Shown here one piece after another: positions 6,596-15,110 of a stretch of DNA of 27,187 nucleotides. The position numbers and the translations under genes are program-made. Numbering within the stretch: the first letter of the stretch is position 1; each line of letters begins with the position of its first letter. Under the pieces are notes generated by a model that was not told where the DNA came from, did not search any database, and was given only the letters and a program-made list of their open reading frames with translations. The DNA lies in NCBI GenBank assembly GCA_035528435.1, contig DATKYN010000102.1, positions 1 to 27,187 of the forward strand, given 5' to 3'. Source of the stretch: SG8-40 sp035528435 (GTDB lineage: Bacteria > Pseudomonadota > Gammaproteobacteria > Burkholderiales > Eutrophovitaceae).

Positions 6596-8362
6596 ATGAC
6601 GCTTGCGGTGAGGAAGTTCGATGCAGTGATCGTCGGTGCCGGTGGTGCAGGAATGCGCGCGTCACTGCAACTCGCCGAAGCGGGTTACAAGGTGGCGGTG
6701 CTTTCCAAGGTGTTCCCGACCCGGTCACATACCGTAGCGGCGCAAGGCGGCATCGGCGCTGCACTCGGCAATATGGGTGAAGACAGCTGGCACTGGCACA
6801 TGTACGACACGGTGAAAGGCTCTGACTGGCTTGGCGATCAGGACACCATCGAGTTTATGTGCCGTGAGGCGCCAAAGAGCGTGATCGAACTGGAGCACTT
6901 CGGCATGCCGTTCGACCGCAACAAGGACGGTACTGTTTATCAGCGTCCATTCGGCGGGCACATGCAAAATTTCGGTGCCGGACCCGCGGTGCAGCGCTCG
7001 TGTTGCGCGGCCGACCGGACCGGCCACGCCATGCTGCATACCCTGTATCAGCGTAATGTCCGGGCGAATACCCATTTCTTCGTCGAGTGGATGGCGCTTG
7101 ACCTGGTACGGGACGCATCAGGGCAGGTCGTCGGCGTTACCGCGATGGAAATGGAAACCGGCGATGTGTACATTTTCCATTCGCGCGCGGTGCTGTTTGC
7201 CACCGGTGGTGCGGGACGGGTGTTCGCTTCCAGCACCAATGCCTACATCAACACCGGTGACGGGTTGGGAATGGCTGCTCGCGCTGGCGTTCCGCTTGAG
7301 GATATGGAGTTCTGGCAGTTTCACCCGACCGGTGTTGCCGGTGCAGGGGTGCTGATTACGGAAGGCGTGCGTGGCGAAGGCGGCTATCTGCTCAACAAGG
7401 ATGGCGAGCGTTTCATGGAACGCTATGCGCCCAACGCCAAGGATCTGGCCTCGCGTGACGTAGTGTCGCGTGCCATGGCAACGGAAATCAAGGATGGGCG
7501 CGGCTGCGGTGCTGAATCGGATCATGTGCTTCTCAAGCTCGACCACCTTGGTGAGGAACTGATCGAGAGCAAGCTTCCGGGTATTCGCGAGATTGCACGA
7601 AAATTTGCCAATGTCGATCCCGTACGCGACCCGATCCCGGTCGTGCCGACCTGTCATTACATGATGGGCGGCATCCCGACCAACTATCGTGGCGAAGTGG
7701 TTGCGCCGAACGGCGGTGATCCCGAGGCGGTGGTTCCGGGTTTCTATGCCGCCGGTGAATGCGCCTGCGCCTCGGTGCATGGCGCCAACCGCCTGGGAAC
7801 CAACTCCCTGACCGATCTGCTGGTGTTCGGCAAGGCTTCGGGTGATACGACGATCCGTTTCCTGAAAGAGAATCCGACCCACAAGGACCTTCCGGCCGAT
7901 GCCGGTGACAGAACACGCGAACGCCTGTCGCGGCTGGACAGCCAGGAGAACGGCGAAAGCGTTCATGAGGTGGGTACTGAATTGCGCCGGACAATGCAGC
8001 AGCACTGCGGCGTGTTCCGCTTTCCGGATTTGCTGGAAGAGGGCGTGCGCAAGATCAAGGAAGTGGAGCAGCGTGTTTCCCGCCTGGCGATCAGCGACAA
8101 GAGCCGCACTTTCAATACGGCGAGAGTGGAGGCGCTGGAGGTCGAGAATCTGATTGAAGTGGCGGTTGCGTCGCTGGTTTCGGCCGACGCACGCAAGGAA
8201 AGCCGCGGTGCGCACGACCGTTCCGATTTCCCGGATCGCGACGATGCGAACTGGATCAAGCATTCGCTCTGGTACCGGGAGAACAGCCGGCTCGAATACA
8301 AGCCGGTTCACATGAACCCGCTGACCGCGCAAACCATCGAACCGAAAGTGCGAACCTACTGA
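6596..8362 (+). CDS. sdhA: Succinate dehydrogenase flavoprotein subunit SdhA
   Basis: SdhA oxidises succinate to fumarate and passes electrons through covalent FAD to SdhB. The 588-residue length is standard. The N terminus carries the dinucleotide motif VIVGAGGAGMRAS (11-23). SHTVAAQGG holds His45, to which FAD is attached. HPTGVAGAG, RGEGGYLLN and PTCHYMMGGIPTNY are substrate-site blocks, and GANRLGTNSLTDLLVFGK closes the FAD site. It starts on the base after the sdhD stop. Electrons from succinate produced by SucAB and by PrpB both enter here. Nothing is missing. A long frame on the opposite strand (7118-9133) is a codon-bias shadow. Confidence 0.98.
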   Translation: MTLAVRKFDAVIVGAGGAGMRASLQLAEAGYKVAVLSKVFPTRSHTVAAQGGIGAALGNMGEDSWHWHMYDTVKGSDWLGDQDTIEFMCREAPKSVIELEHFGMPFDRNKDGTVYQRPFGGHMQNFGAGPAVQRSCCAADRTGHAMLHTLYQRNVRANTHFFVEWMALDLVRDASGQVVGVTAMEMETGDVYIFHSRAVLFATGGAGRVFASSTNAYINTGDGLGMAARAGVPLEDMEFWQFHPTGVAGAGVLITEGVRGEGGYLLNKDGERFMERYAPNAKDLASRDVVSRAMATEIKDGRGCGAESDHVLLKLDHLGEELIESKLPGIREIARKFANVDPVRDPIPVVPTCHYMMGGIPTNYRGEVVAPNGGDPEAVVPGFYAAGECACASVHGANRLGTNSLTDLLVFGKASGDTTIRFLKENPTHKDLPADAGDRTRERLSRLDSQENGESVHEVGTELRRTMQQHCGVFRFPDLLEEGVRKIKEVEQRVSRLAISDKSRTFNTARVEALEVENLIEVAVASLVSADARKESRGAHDRSDFPDRDDANWIKHSLWYRENSRLEYKPVHMNPLTAQTIEPKVRTY

Positions 8363-8401
8363 ACCGGCTTTCGCGCCGAAGACGCCAAGGAAAACAGACT
8401 C

Positions 8402-9097
8402 ATGCTTTTCAGAATATATCGTTTCGACCCCGACAAGGACGCCAAGCCGTACATGAAGGAGTACGACCTCGAGCTGCAACCGACCGATCGAATGCTGCTT
8501 GACGCGCTGATTCGCATCAAGGCGCAGGACGACTCGTTGTCGCTGCGGCGCTCGTGCCGGGAAGGTGTGTGTGGTTCTGATGCGATGAACATCAACGGCA
8601 AGAATGGTCTTGCCTGTATTACGAAAATGTCGGACCTGAAAGGCCCGGTCGAGCTGCGTCCCTTGCCGGGGCTGCCGGTGATTCGCGATCTGGTCGTCGA
8701 CATGTCCCAGTTTTTCAAACAGTATCACTCGGTGACGCCGTATCTGGTCAATAACGACGCATCGGCGGATACGGAGCGCAGGCAGTCGCCCGAGCAAAGA
8801 GATGAACTGGATGGCTTGTACGAATGCATACTGTGCGCCTGCTGCTCGACTTCCTGCCCGTCGTTCTGGTGGAACCCGGACAAGTTCGTTGGCCCCGCGG
8901 GCTTGCTTCAAGCCTACCGTTTTCTCGCCGACAGCCGGGATCAGGCGACCAGCGAGAGGCTGGATAATCTCGAGGATCCGTACCGGCTGTTTCGCTGCCA
9001 CTCGATTATGAATTGCGTCGATGTTTGCCCAAAAGGGCTGAATCCGACCAGGGCGATTGGCAAGATAAAGGAAATGCTCGTCAAACGTATGGTCTAG
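8402..9097 (+). CDS. sdhB: Succinate dehydrogenase iron-sulfur subunit SdhB
   Basis: SdhB carries electrons from FAD to ubiquinone through three clusters. In the 231-residue protein the 2Fe-2S site is SCREGVCGSD...GLAC (Cys52, Cys57, Asp60, Cys72), with Asp in the third ligand position as in E. coli. The 4Fe-4S and 3Fe-4S ligands lie in CILCACCSTSCPS (142-154) and CHSIMNCVDVCPKGLNP (199-215). AAGGA lies upstream of the ATG, 39 bases after sdhA. sdhE follows 6 bases downstream. Confidence 0.98.
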   Translation: MLFRIYRFDPDKDAKPYMKEYDLELQPTDRMLLDALIRIKAQDDSLSLRRSCREGVCGSDAMNINGKNGLACITKMSDLKGPVELRPLPGLPVIRDLVVDMSQFFKQYHSVTPYLVNNDASADTERRQSPEQRDELDGLYECILCACCSTSCPSFWWNPDKFVGPAGLLQAYRFLADSRDQATSERLDNLEDPYRLFRCHSIMNCVDVCPKGLNPTRAIGKIKEMLVKRMV

Positions 9098-9103
9098 ACG
9101 CAA

Positions 9104-9331
9104 ATGGGCGAAATCGACCGGGTGCGATGGCATTGCAGAAGGGGTCTGCTCGAACTCGATCTGGTGTTAAACCACTTTGTGGAAAACCGGTATCAGCAAC
9201 TGACGCCCGATCAGAAAAACGCGCTGACCCGTTTGCTCGACCTGCCCGACAACGATTTGTGGGATCTCGTCACCGGGCGCGCCCGGATCGATGACGAAGC
9301 TTGTAACGAAATTGTCAGTATGCTGCGGTAG
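9104..9331 (+). CDS. sdhE: FAD assembly factor SdhE
   Basis: SdhE (YgfY, formerly DUF339) binds SdhA and promotes covalent attachment of FAD. The 75-residue protein shows the family's essential RGxxE motif as RRGLLELD (Arg13, Gly14, Glu17), followed by the usual all-helical pattern LVLNHFVENRY...LLDLPDNDLWDLVTGR. The start lies 6 bases after the sdhB stop, so it is part of the sdh operon. Its presence directly behind sdhB supports the functional call. Confidence 0.95.
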   Translation: MGEIDRVRWHCRRGLLELDLVLNHFVENRYQQLTPDQKNALTRLLDLPDNDLWDLVTGRARIDDEACNEIVSMLR

Positions 9332-9457
9332 AAAAGCGCCACCCCCTGTTGCCCGGTTAGTGTGGTTTTGGGACGGTAATTGCTAGTAGACGACGCATCG
9401 CTTTTTTTCCGGACTTCGAACCAGTAATCAGAAACAAGTCAGATAAGAAAGTACATT

Positions 9458-10759
9458 ATGGAAAAACAAGAGAACGCATCACTGTCGTTTGGAGACGGTT
9501 CAACCGGAAGCGATTTCCCGGTGCTTTCCGGGACGGTTGGTCCGCAGGCCGTGGACATCCGTTCGATGCTCGGGACTACGGGCAAAGTGACCTATGACCC
9601 CGGGTTCCTTTCGACGGCGAGCTGCCGTTCTTCGATCACCTTTATCGACGGTGACAAGGGTGTGCTCCTGTACCGGGGTTATCCGATCGAACAACTGGCG
9701 GAGAAGTGTGACTTTCTCGAGGTCTGCTATCTGCTGCTCAATGGCGATTTGCCGAATGCAGCGCAAAAGGAAAAGTTCGACGGCACGGTGATACGCCATA
9801 CGATGGTGCATGACCAGATCAACAACTTCTTCCGCGGCTTCCGTCGCGATGCCCACCCGATGGCTGTGATGGTGGGAACGGTGGGTGCCTTGTCCGCTTT
9901 CTATCATGACTCGCTTGACCTCAATAACGAGTCTCATCGCCAGATATCGTCCTTCAGGCTGATCGCCAAGATTCCGACGCTCGCGGCCATGGCCTACAAG
10001 TACACCATCGGCCAGCCCTTTGTATATCCGCTGAACTCGCTTTCATACTCGGCGAACTTCATGCGCATGCTGTTCGCCGTGCCCGCCGAGGAATACAAAC
10101 TCAACGATGTGCTGGTTCGCGCGCTTGACCGCATTTTCATTCTGCATGCCGACCACGAGCAGAACGCATCTACCTCCACAGTGAGGCTGGCTGGCTCATC
10201 GGGCGCAAATCCGTTTGCCTGCATTGCGGCCGGTATCGCTTGCCTGTGGGGGCCGGCGCATGGCGGCGCCAACGAGGCCTGCCTGGACATGCTTGAGGAA
10301 ATCGGTGACGTGTCGCGGGTCGGCGAATACATCAAGAAAGCCAAGGACAAGGATTCGGGCTTCAGGCTGATGGGGTTCGGTCACCGTGTCTACAAGAACT
10401 ATGACCCGCGTGCCAAGTTGATGCGCGAGACCTGCCACGAGGTACTCGGCGAACTCGGTCTCCAGAATGACCGCCTGTTCAAGCTCGCAATGGAGTTGGA
10501 ACGTATTGCGCTGGAGGATGAGTATTTCGTCGAGCGCAAGCTGTATCCCAACGTCGATTTCTATTCCGGCATCGTGCAGCGCGCGATGGGTATTCCCAAC
10601 AACATGTTCACCTGCATTTTCGCTCTGGCACGAACCGTCGGGTGGCTCGCGCAATGGAACGAAATGATCGCCGATCCCGAGCAAAGAATCGGTCGCCCCC
10701 GCCAGCTATATACCGGTTCTGCTTTGCGTGATGTCGCTCCCATGTCGGAGCGCAGTTAA
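9458..10759 (+). CDS. gltA: Citrate synthase GltA (type II)
   Basis: GltA condenses acetyl-CoA with oxaloacetate, the first TCA step. The 433-residue length and the N-terminal region up to SITFIDGDKGVLLYRGYPI are those of the Gram-negative hexameric type, which is usually inhibited by NADH (family knowledge). The catalytic residues are visible: His268 in GPAHGGANE, His309 in GFGHRVYKNYDPRA and Asp367 in YPNVDFYSG. It follows sdhE after 126 bp, which may hold a separate promoter, although I could not pick a convincing -35/-10 pair. The ribosome site is weak (AGAAAG). The last codons (PMSERS-stop) lie in the first unit of a 30-bp tandem repeat that continues into the intergenic space. Confidence 0.97.
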   Translation: MEKQENASLSFGDGSTGSDFPVLSGTVGPQAVDIRSMLGTTGKVTYDPGFLSTASCRSSITFIDGDKGVLLYRGYPIEQLAEKCDFLEVCYLLLNGDLPNAAQKEKFDGTVIRHTMVHDQINNFFRGFRRDAHPMAVMVGTVGALSAFYHDSLDLNNESHRQISSFRLIAKIPTLAAMAYKYTIGQPFVYPLNSLSYSANFMRMLFAVPAEEYKLNDVLVRALDRIFILHADHEQNASTSTVRLAGSSGANPFACIAAGIACLWGPAHGGANEACLDMLEEIGDVSRVGEYIKKAKDKDSGFRLMGFGHRVYKNYDPRAKLMRETCHEVLGELGLQNDRLFKLAMELERIALEDEYFVERKLYPNVDFYSGIVQRAMGIPNNMFTCIFALARTVGWLAQWNEMIADPEQRIGRPRQLYTGSALRDVAPMSERS

Positions 10760-10860
10760 TTGTGGCACTCCATGTCGGAACGCAAGTGTGTGTGGCACTC
10801 CATTTCGGAGCGCAAGTGTGTGTCGTGCCCGAAGCCGGTGCGCAGTTGAGCACGGCTGTG
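10741..10860 (+). repeat. 30-bp tandem repeat, about four units, at the gltA-sucA junction
   Basis: Four consecutive 30-base blocks start at 10741, 10771, 10801 and 10831. By eye blocks 1 and 2 agree at 24 of 30 positions, blocks 2 and 3 at 24 of 30, and blocks 4 and 1 at about 17 of 30. Each of the first three opens with CATKTCGGARCGCA, and blocks 2 and 3 share AAGTGTGTGT. Block 1 encodes the last residues of GltA and its TAA stop; the others are non-coding by current calls. In the gltA frame blocks 2-4 stay open for 25 codons from ATG 10772 to TGA 10849. The period is a multiple of three, so copy-number change would not shift any frame. Confidence 0.85.
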
Positions 10861-10868
10861 GCCGAATT

Positions 10869-10887
10869 GGGCCGTCAGGCCCGGGAG
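10869..10887 (+). promoter_or_regulatory. Hairpin abutting the sucA ribosome-binding site
   Basis: GGGCC (10869-10873) and GGCCC (10878-10882) pair around GTCA, and the stem ends one base before the Shine-Dalgarno GGGAG (10883-10887), which is 8 bases from the sucA ATG. Two flanking T-G wobble pairs could extend it into the ribosome site. The placement suggests a modest control of sucA translation, but this is inferred from position only. Confidence 0.4.
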
Positions 10888-10895
10888 AGTGCGTC

Positions 10896-13718
10896 ATGAT
10901 GAAAGAGTTTCAGAACAATTCCTATCTGTACGGCGCGAATGCACCGTTTGTCGAGGAACTCTACGAAGCCTACCTGGACGATCCGGAAACGGTGGCGCCG
11001 GAGTGGCGGCGTTATTTCGACCAGCTGCAACAGGACGATGCCGGGCGCGATGTGGCGCATGCGCCTGTTGTCGAGTCCTTTATCAGGTTGGCGAAGAACA
11101 AGAACAGCGCTGCCGCTGCGATTGCGGGTAATCAGGCCGTCACGCAGGAGAAGAAACAGGTTTCGGTTCTGCAGATGATCAACGCGTACCGCTTTCTGGG
11201 CGTGCGTAATGCCGATGTGGACCCGCTCAAGCGCTTTGACAAGCCGTTGGTGCAGGAACTCGACCCTGCTTTCTATGGCCTGGGCGAGGCCGATATGGAC
11301 CAGACGTTCAATAGTGGCTCCCTGGTCGGACCTGAGCAGATGCCGTTACGCGACATCCTGCGCGCAGTACGGGAAACGTATTGCGGATCCATCGGCGCCG
11401 AGTACATGTATATCAGCGACGTGCAGCAAAAGCGCTGGATTCAGGCACGACTCGAGGGACCGCGTTCACAGCCGAATTATCCGAATGATCTGAAAATTCA
11501 TTTGCTCGAGCGTGTTACCGCTGCCGAGACGCTGGAAAAATACCTGCACACGCGCTATGTCGGTCAGAAGCGGTTCTCTCTCGAAGGCGGCGAAAGCGTG
11601 ATCGTATCGCTCGATCACCTGTTGCAGCGGGCCGGCACCGCCGGGGTTCAGGAGGCGGTGATCGGTATGGCTCACCGCGGCAGGCTGAATGTTCTGGTAA
11701 ACACACTGGGCAAGATGCCCAAGGACCTGTTTTCCGAATTCGAAGGCAAGCGCGTTGAGCAACTGCCTGCTGGGGACGTCAAATATCACCAGGGGTTTTC
11801 GTCAGACATCATGTCGCCCGGCGGGCCGATGCATGTTTCGCTCGCCTTCAACCCGTCTCATCTGGAAATCGTCAACCCGGTGGTGGAGGGATCGGTACGA
11901 GCCAGACAGCACCGGCGCAAGGACCGCGACGGAAAGCAGGTGTTACCGATTCTTCTGCACGGCGACGCCGCGTTCGCTGGTCAGGGCGTCGTAATGGAGA
12001 CACTGAACCTGTCGCAGACCCGGGGTTATGGCACTGGCGGTACGGTGCATGTCATTGTCAACAACCAGATCGGTTTCACGGTTTCGGATGTCCGTGATGT
12101 GCGCTCGACCTTGTACTGCACCGATATCGCAAAGATGATCGATGCGCCAGTGTTTCACGTCAACGGAGACGATCCTGAGGCAGTAGCATTTGTCACGGAG
12201 ATTGCGCTGGACTACCGCATGGAGTTCGCCAAGGACGTGGTGATCGATCTTGTTTGTTTCCGCAAGCTGGGACACAACGAGCAGGACGAGCCGATGGTCA
12301 CCCAGCCCTGGATGTACAGTCTGGTGCGCAAGCACACGGGGACGCGCAAACTGTATGCCGACAAGCTGCAGCAGCAAGGTGTCATCGGTGATACGGAAGC
12401 CGAGGACATGATTCGTGTTTATCGCGATGCACTGGATGCGGGCTATCACACCAACAAGACAATACTTTCCAATTTCAAGCCGCCGTATACGGCGAACTGG
12501 GCGCCGTTTCTGAACATCCCGTGGAATTACAAGGCGCCAACGGGTATTCCGATGGAGGCGCTCAAGGCGCTTTCGGAGCGCCTGACGGCGATCCCGGCCG
12601 GTTTCCAATTGCATTCACGGGTGGAGAAAGTCATCGGCGATCGCCGGGCGATGGGGCAAGGGAAGATCCCTCTTGATTGGGGCATGGCCGAGAATCTTGC
12701 TTATGCCTCATTGCTCAAGGATGGTTATCCGGTGCGGATTTCCGGCCAGGATTCCGGTCGGGGTACGTTTTTTCACCGCCATGCGGTGTTGCATGACCAG
12801 AAACGACAGAAAGGTGATGAGGGTACCCACCTGCCGCTGCGCCATATTGTTGAAGGTCAGCCGGACTTCACGGTGATTGACTCGATCCTCTCCGAGGAGG
12901 CCGTGCTCGGTTTCGAATATGGCTATGCCACCGCGGAACCGAATGAGCTGGTCGTCTGGGAAGCGCAGTTTGGTGACTTTGCCAACGGCGCCCAAGTGGT
13001 GATCGACCAGTTCATCGCGTCAGGGGAAGTCAAATGGGGGCGTATCTGCGGCCTGGTGATGATGTTACCGCACGGCTATGAAGGACAGGGCCCGGAGCAC
13101 TCATCGGCGCGCATCGAGCGCTACCTGCAGCTGTGTGCGGACTACAACATGCAGATATGCATACCGACCACGCCCGCGCAGATGTTCCATGTATTGCGCC
13201 GCCAGATGGTGCGCCCTTACCGCAAACCACTGATCATTATCAGCCCCAAGAGCCTGCTGCGTCACAAGGAGTCGGTTTCGTCGCTGGAGGAACTGGCTGA
13301 GGGTGAATACCGCGCTGTCATACCGGATACGGAGCTGGAAAACCCCTCCAAGGTCAAGCGAGTCGTTTTCTGCAGCGGCAAGATATATTTTGAGCTCGCT
13401 GCGGCCAGGCGCGAGAAAGGCCTGGACGACGTTGCCATTGTCCGGCTGGAGCAGTTGTATCCGTTTCCCCATGATTCTTTCCAGGAGGAAATCAACCGAT
13501 ACAAGGAAGCAAAAGATGTTATCTGGTGCCAGGAAGAACCGGGTAATCAGGGGGCGTGGCATCGCATCCAGCACTATATAGAGCGACACTTGCTGTCGCA
13601 TCAGAAACTCGGTTATGCGTTGCGCGCTTCGTCGGCTTCACCTGCCGGGGGATACGCCGCGCTGCATGTACAACGTCAGACAGCGGTGATTGAGGCTGCA
13701 CTCGGAACAGGTGCCTGA
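10896..13718 (+). CDS. sucA: 2-oxoglutarate dehydrogenase E1 component SucA
   Basis: SucA decarboxylates 2-oxoglutarate on thiamine diphosphate and transfers the succinyl group to the lipoyl arm of SucB. From ATG 10896 the protein has 940 residues, standard for E1o. It opens FQNNSYLYGANAPFVEELYEAYL, the E1o N-terminal segment that docks E2. Further motifs are AHRGRLNVL (His260), LHGDAAFAGQGVV (about 354-366) and HVIVNNQIGF for the thiamine diphosphate and metal site, then MLPHGYEGQGPEHSSAR in the transketolase-like domain. The frame is open upstream to 10728, but that part is the tandem repeat. ATG 10896 is preceded by GGGAG at 8 bases and matches the known N terminus. ATG 10899 is a possible alternative. 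Confidence 0.98.
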   Translation: MMKEFQNNSYLYGANAPFVEELYEAYLDDPETVAPEWRRYFDQLQQDDAGRDVAHAPVVESFIRLAKNKNSAAAAIAGNQAVTQEKKQVSVLQMINAYRFLGVRNADVDPLKRFDKPLVQELDPAFYGLGEADMDQTFNSGSLVGPEQMPLRDILRAVRETYCGSIGAEYMYISDVQQKRWIQARLEGPRSQPNYPNDLKIHLLERVTAAETLEKYLHTRYVGQKRFSLEGGESVIVSLDHLLQRAGTAGVQEAVIGMAHRGRLNVLVNTLGKMPKDLFSEFEGKRVEQLPAGDVKYHQGFSSDIMSPGGPMHVSLAFNPSHLEIVNPVVEGSVRARQHRRKDRDGKQVLPILLHGDAAFAGQGVVMETLNLSQTRGYGTGGTVHVIVNNQIGFTVSDVRDVRSTLYCTDIAKMIDAPVFHVNGDDPEAVAFVTEIALDYRMEFAKDVVIDLVCFRKLGHNEQDEPMVTQPWMYSLVRKHTGTRKLYADKLQQQGVIGDTEAEDMIRVYRDALDAGYHTNKTILSNFKPPYTANWAPFLNIPWNYKAPTGIPMEALKALSERLTAIPAGFQLHSRVEKVIGDRRAMGQGKIPLDWGMAENLAYASLLKDGYPVRISGQDSGRGTFFHRHAVLHDQKRQKGDEGTHLPLRHIVEGQPDFTVIDSILSEEAVLGFEYGYATAEPNELVVWEAQFGDFANGAQVVIDQFIASGEVKWGRICGLVMMLPHGYEGQGPEHSSARIERYLQLCADYNMQICIPTTPAQMFHVLRRQMVRPYRKPLIIISPKSLLRHKESVSSLEELAEGEYRAVIPDTELENPSKVKRVVFCSGKIYFELAAARREKGLDDVAIVRLEQLYPFPHDSFQEEINRYKEAKDVIWCQEEPGNQGAWHRIQHYIERHLLSHQKLGYALRASSASPAGGYAALHVQRQTAVIEAALGTGA

Positions 13719-13772
13719 GCAGGTCATCGCGTTATTCGAGGTGCAGTTAAACAGTAGAACAGGAAGGAACGC

Positions 13773-15008
13773 ATGTTAGTCCAAGTGAAAGTGCCAGCCT
13801 TGTCGGAATCCGTTTCAGAGGCGACCTTGCTTTCGTGGCATAAAAAACAGGGTGAGTTCGTCAAGCGTGACGAGAACCTGATCGACATCGAGACCGACAA
13901 GGTCGTGCTCGAGCTGCCGGCACCGGATTCGGGCGTGCTCACGAGGATTGTAAAAGGCGATGGCGGAGCCGTGGTCGCCAATGAAGTGATCGCCGAGATT
14001 GATACCGAGGCCAAAGGTGAGACAACGGCTGCCGCACCGGCGCAGCAACCAGCAAAGGCGCCACCACCGGCACCTTCGATAGCGGCTTCTTCACCAGCGT
14101 CGGATACAGTCATCGTCATGCCGGCGGCGCGAAAGCTTGCCGCAGACAAAGGGCTCGACGCCGCATCCCTGAAGGGGACCGGACGCGGCGGCCGCGTGAC
14201 CAAGGAAGACGTACTGGCGGCAGGGCAAGCAGCGCCGGCGAAACAACCGCAGGCGAAACCGGCCAGCCGGGGACCTTCACCGGTAAATATCGATCAGTTC
14301 CTGGGCGATAGGCCGGAGCAACGGGTTCCGATGTCGCGGCTGCGCAAGCGTGTCGCGGAACGTTTGCTGGAATCACAATCAAGTGCTGCGATTCTCACCA
14401 CGTTCAACGAGGTGAACATGCAGCCGGTGATGGATCTGCGCAAGAAATATCGCGATCGATTCGAGAAAGAGCACGGCGTGAAACTGGGCTTCATGTCGTT
14501 TTTTGTCAAAGCGGTGGTCGCTGCGCTGAAGAAGTTTCCGGTCGTCAACGCGTCAGTTGACGGAGGCGATATCGTTTATCACGGATTTTTCGATATCGGG
14601 ATGGCGGTCGGCAGTCCGCGCGGTCTCGTTGTCCCCATCATGCGTAACGCTGACCAGATGAATTTTGCGGATGTCGAGAAACAGATCGCGGATTTCGGCA
14701 AGCGCGCCCAGGATGGCAAGTTGACCATCGAAGAACTGACCGGTGGTACGTTCTCTATCTCCAACGGAGGGGTGTTCGGGTCGATGCTGTCGACGCCTAT
14801 TATCAATCCGCCACAGTCCGCGATTCTGGGTGTGCATGCCACCAAGGAGCGAGCGGTGGTTGAGGACGGCCAGGTCGTGGTTCGACCGATGAATTATCTG
14901 GCGCTCTCCTATGACCATCGCATTATTGATGGCCGGGAGGCGGTATTGTTTCTGGTGGCGATCAAGGATGCACTCGAGGACCCGTCGCGGCTCTTGCTTG
15001 AGCTCTGA
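13773..15008 (+). CDS. sucB: Dihydrolipoyl succinyltransferase E2 SucB
   Basis: SucB is the core of the 2-oxoglutarate dehydrogenase complex and moves the succinyl group to CoA. The 411-residue protein has three parts: a lipoyl domain (1-75) with the lipoylated Lys43 in IETDKVVLELP, an Ala/Pro-rich linker, and a peripheral-subunit-binding domain (about 110-147, PAARKLAADKGLD...GTGRGGRVTKEDVL). The catalytic domain (about 175-411) ends with LSYDHRIIDGREAV, where His382 and Asp386 are catalytic. A single lipoyl domain is normal for E2o. AGGAAGGA lies just upstream of the ATG, 54 bases after sucA. Confidence 0.98.
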   Translation: MLVQVKVPALSESVSEATLLSWHKKQGEFVKRDENLIDIETDKVVLELPAPDSGVLTRIVKGDGGAVVANEVIAEIDTEAKGETTAAAPAQQPAKAPPPAPSIAASSPASDTVIVMPAARKLAADKGLDAASLKGTGRGGRVTKEDVLAAGQAAPAKQPQAKPASRGPSPVNIDQFLGDRPEQRVPMSRLRKRVAERLLESQSSAAILTTFNEVNMQPVMDLRKKYRDRFEKEHGVKLGFMSFFVKAVVAALKKFPVVNASVDGGDIVYHGFFDIGMAVGSPRGLVVPIMRNADQMNFADVEKQIADFGKRAQDGKLTIEELTGGTFSISNGGVFGSMLSTPIINPPQSAILGVHATKERAVVEDGQVVVRPMNYLALSYDHRIIDGREAVLFLVAIKDALEDPSRLLLEL

Positions 15009-15110
15009 CATCAGGCAGCATCACAGCCTCCGGATGATCGAGGCGAGGGTTTTCATGGCATCGGAAGTGCATTCCGGGCGCCCGCGTATCTTGACTGACT
15101 GGATTGGGAA

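Noticed and set aside
7118..9133. 671-codon open frame on the minus strand opposite sdhA and sdhB
   Set aside because: It lies antisense to two certain genes and its product has no family features. It is a codon-bias shadow in GC-rich DNA.
9332..9457. Terminator or promoter in the sdhE-gltA gap
   Set aside because: A run of seven T (around 9402-9410) has no GC-rich stem before it, and no -35/-10 pair with good spacing stands out.
10741..10860. CRISPR array at the 30-bp repeats
   Set aside because: The units are directly adjacent with no spacers, decay along the array and have no cas genes nearby.
10728..10895. In-frame upstream extension of sucA
   Set aside because: It consists of the tandem repeat plus a Cys/Arg-rich leader. 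ATG 10896 has the ribosome site and the conserved SucA N terminus.
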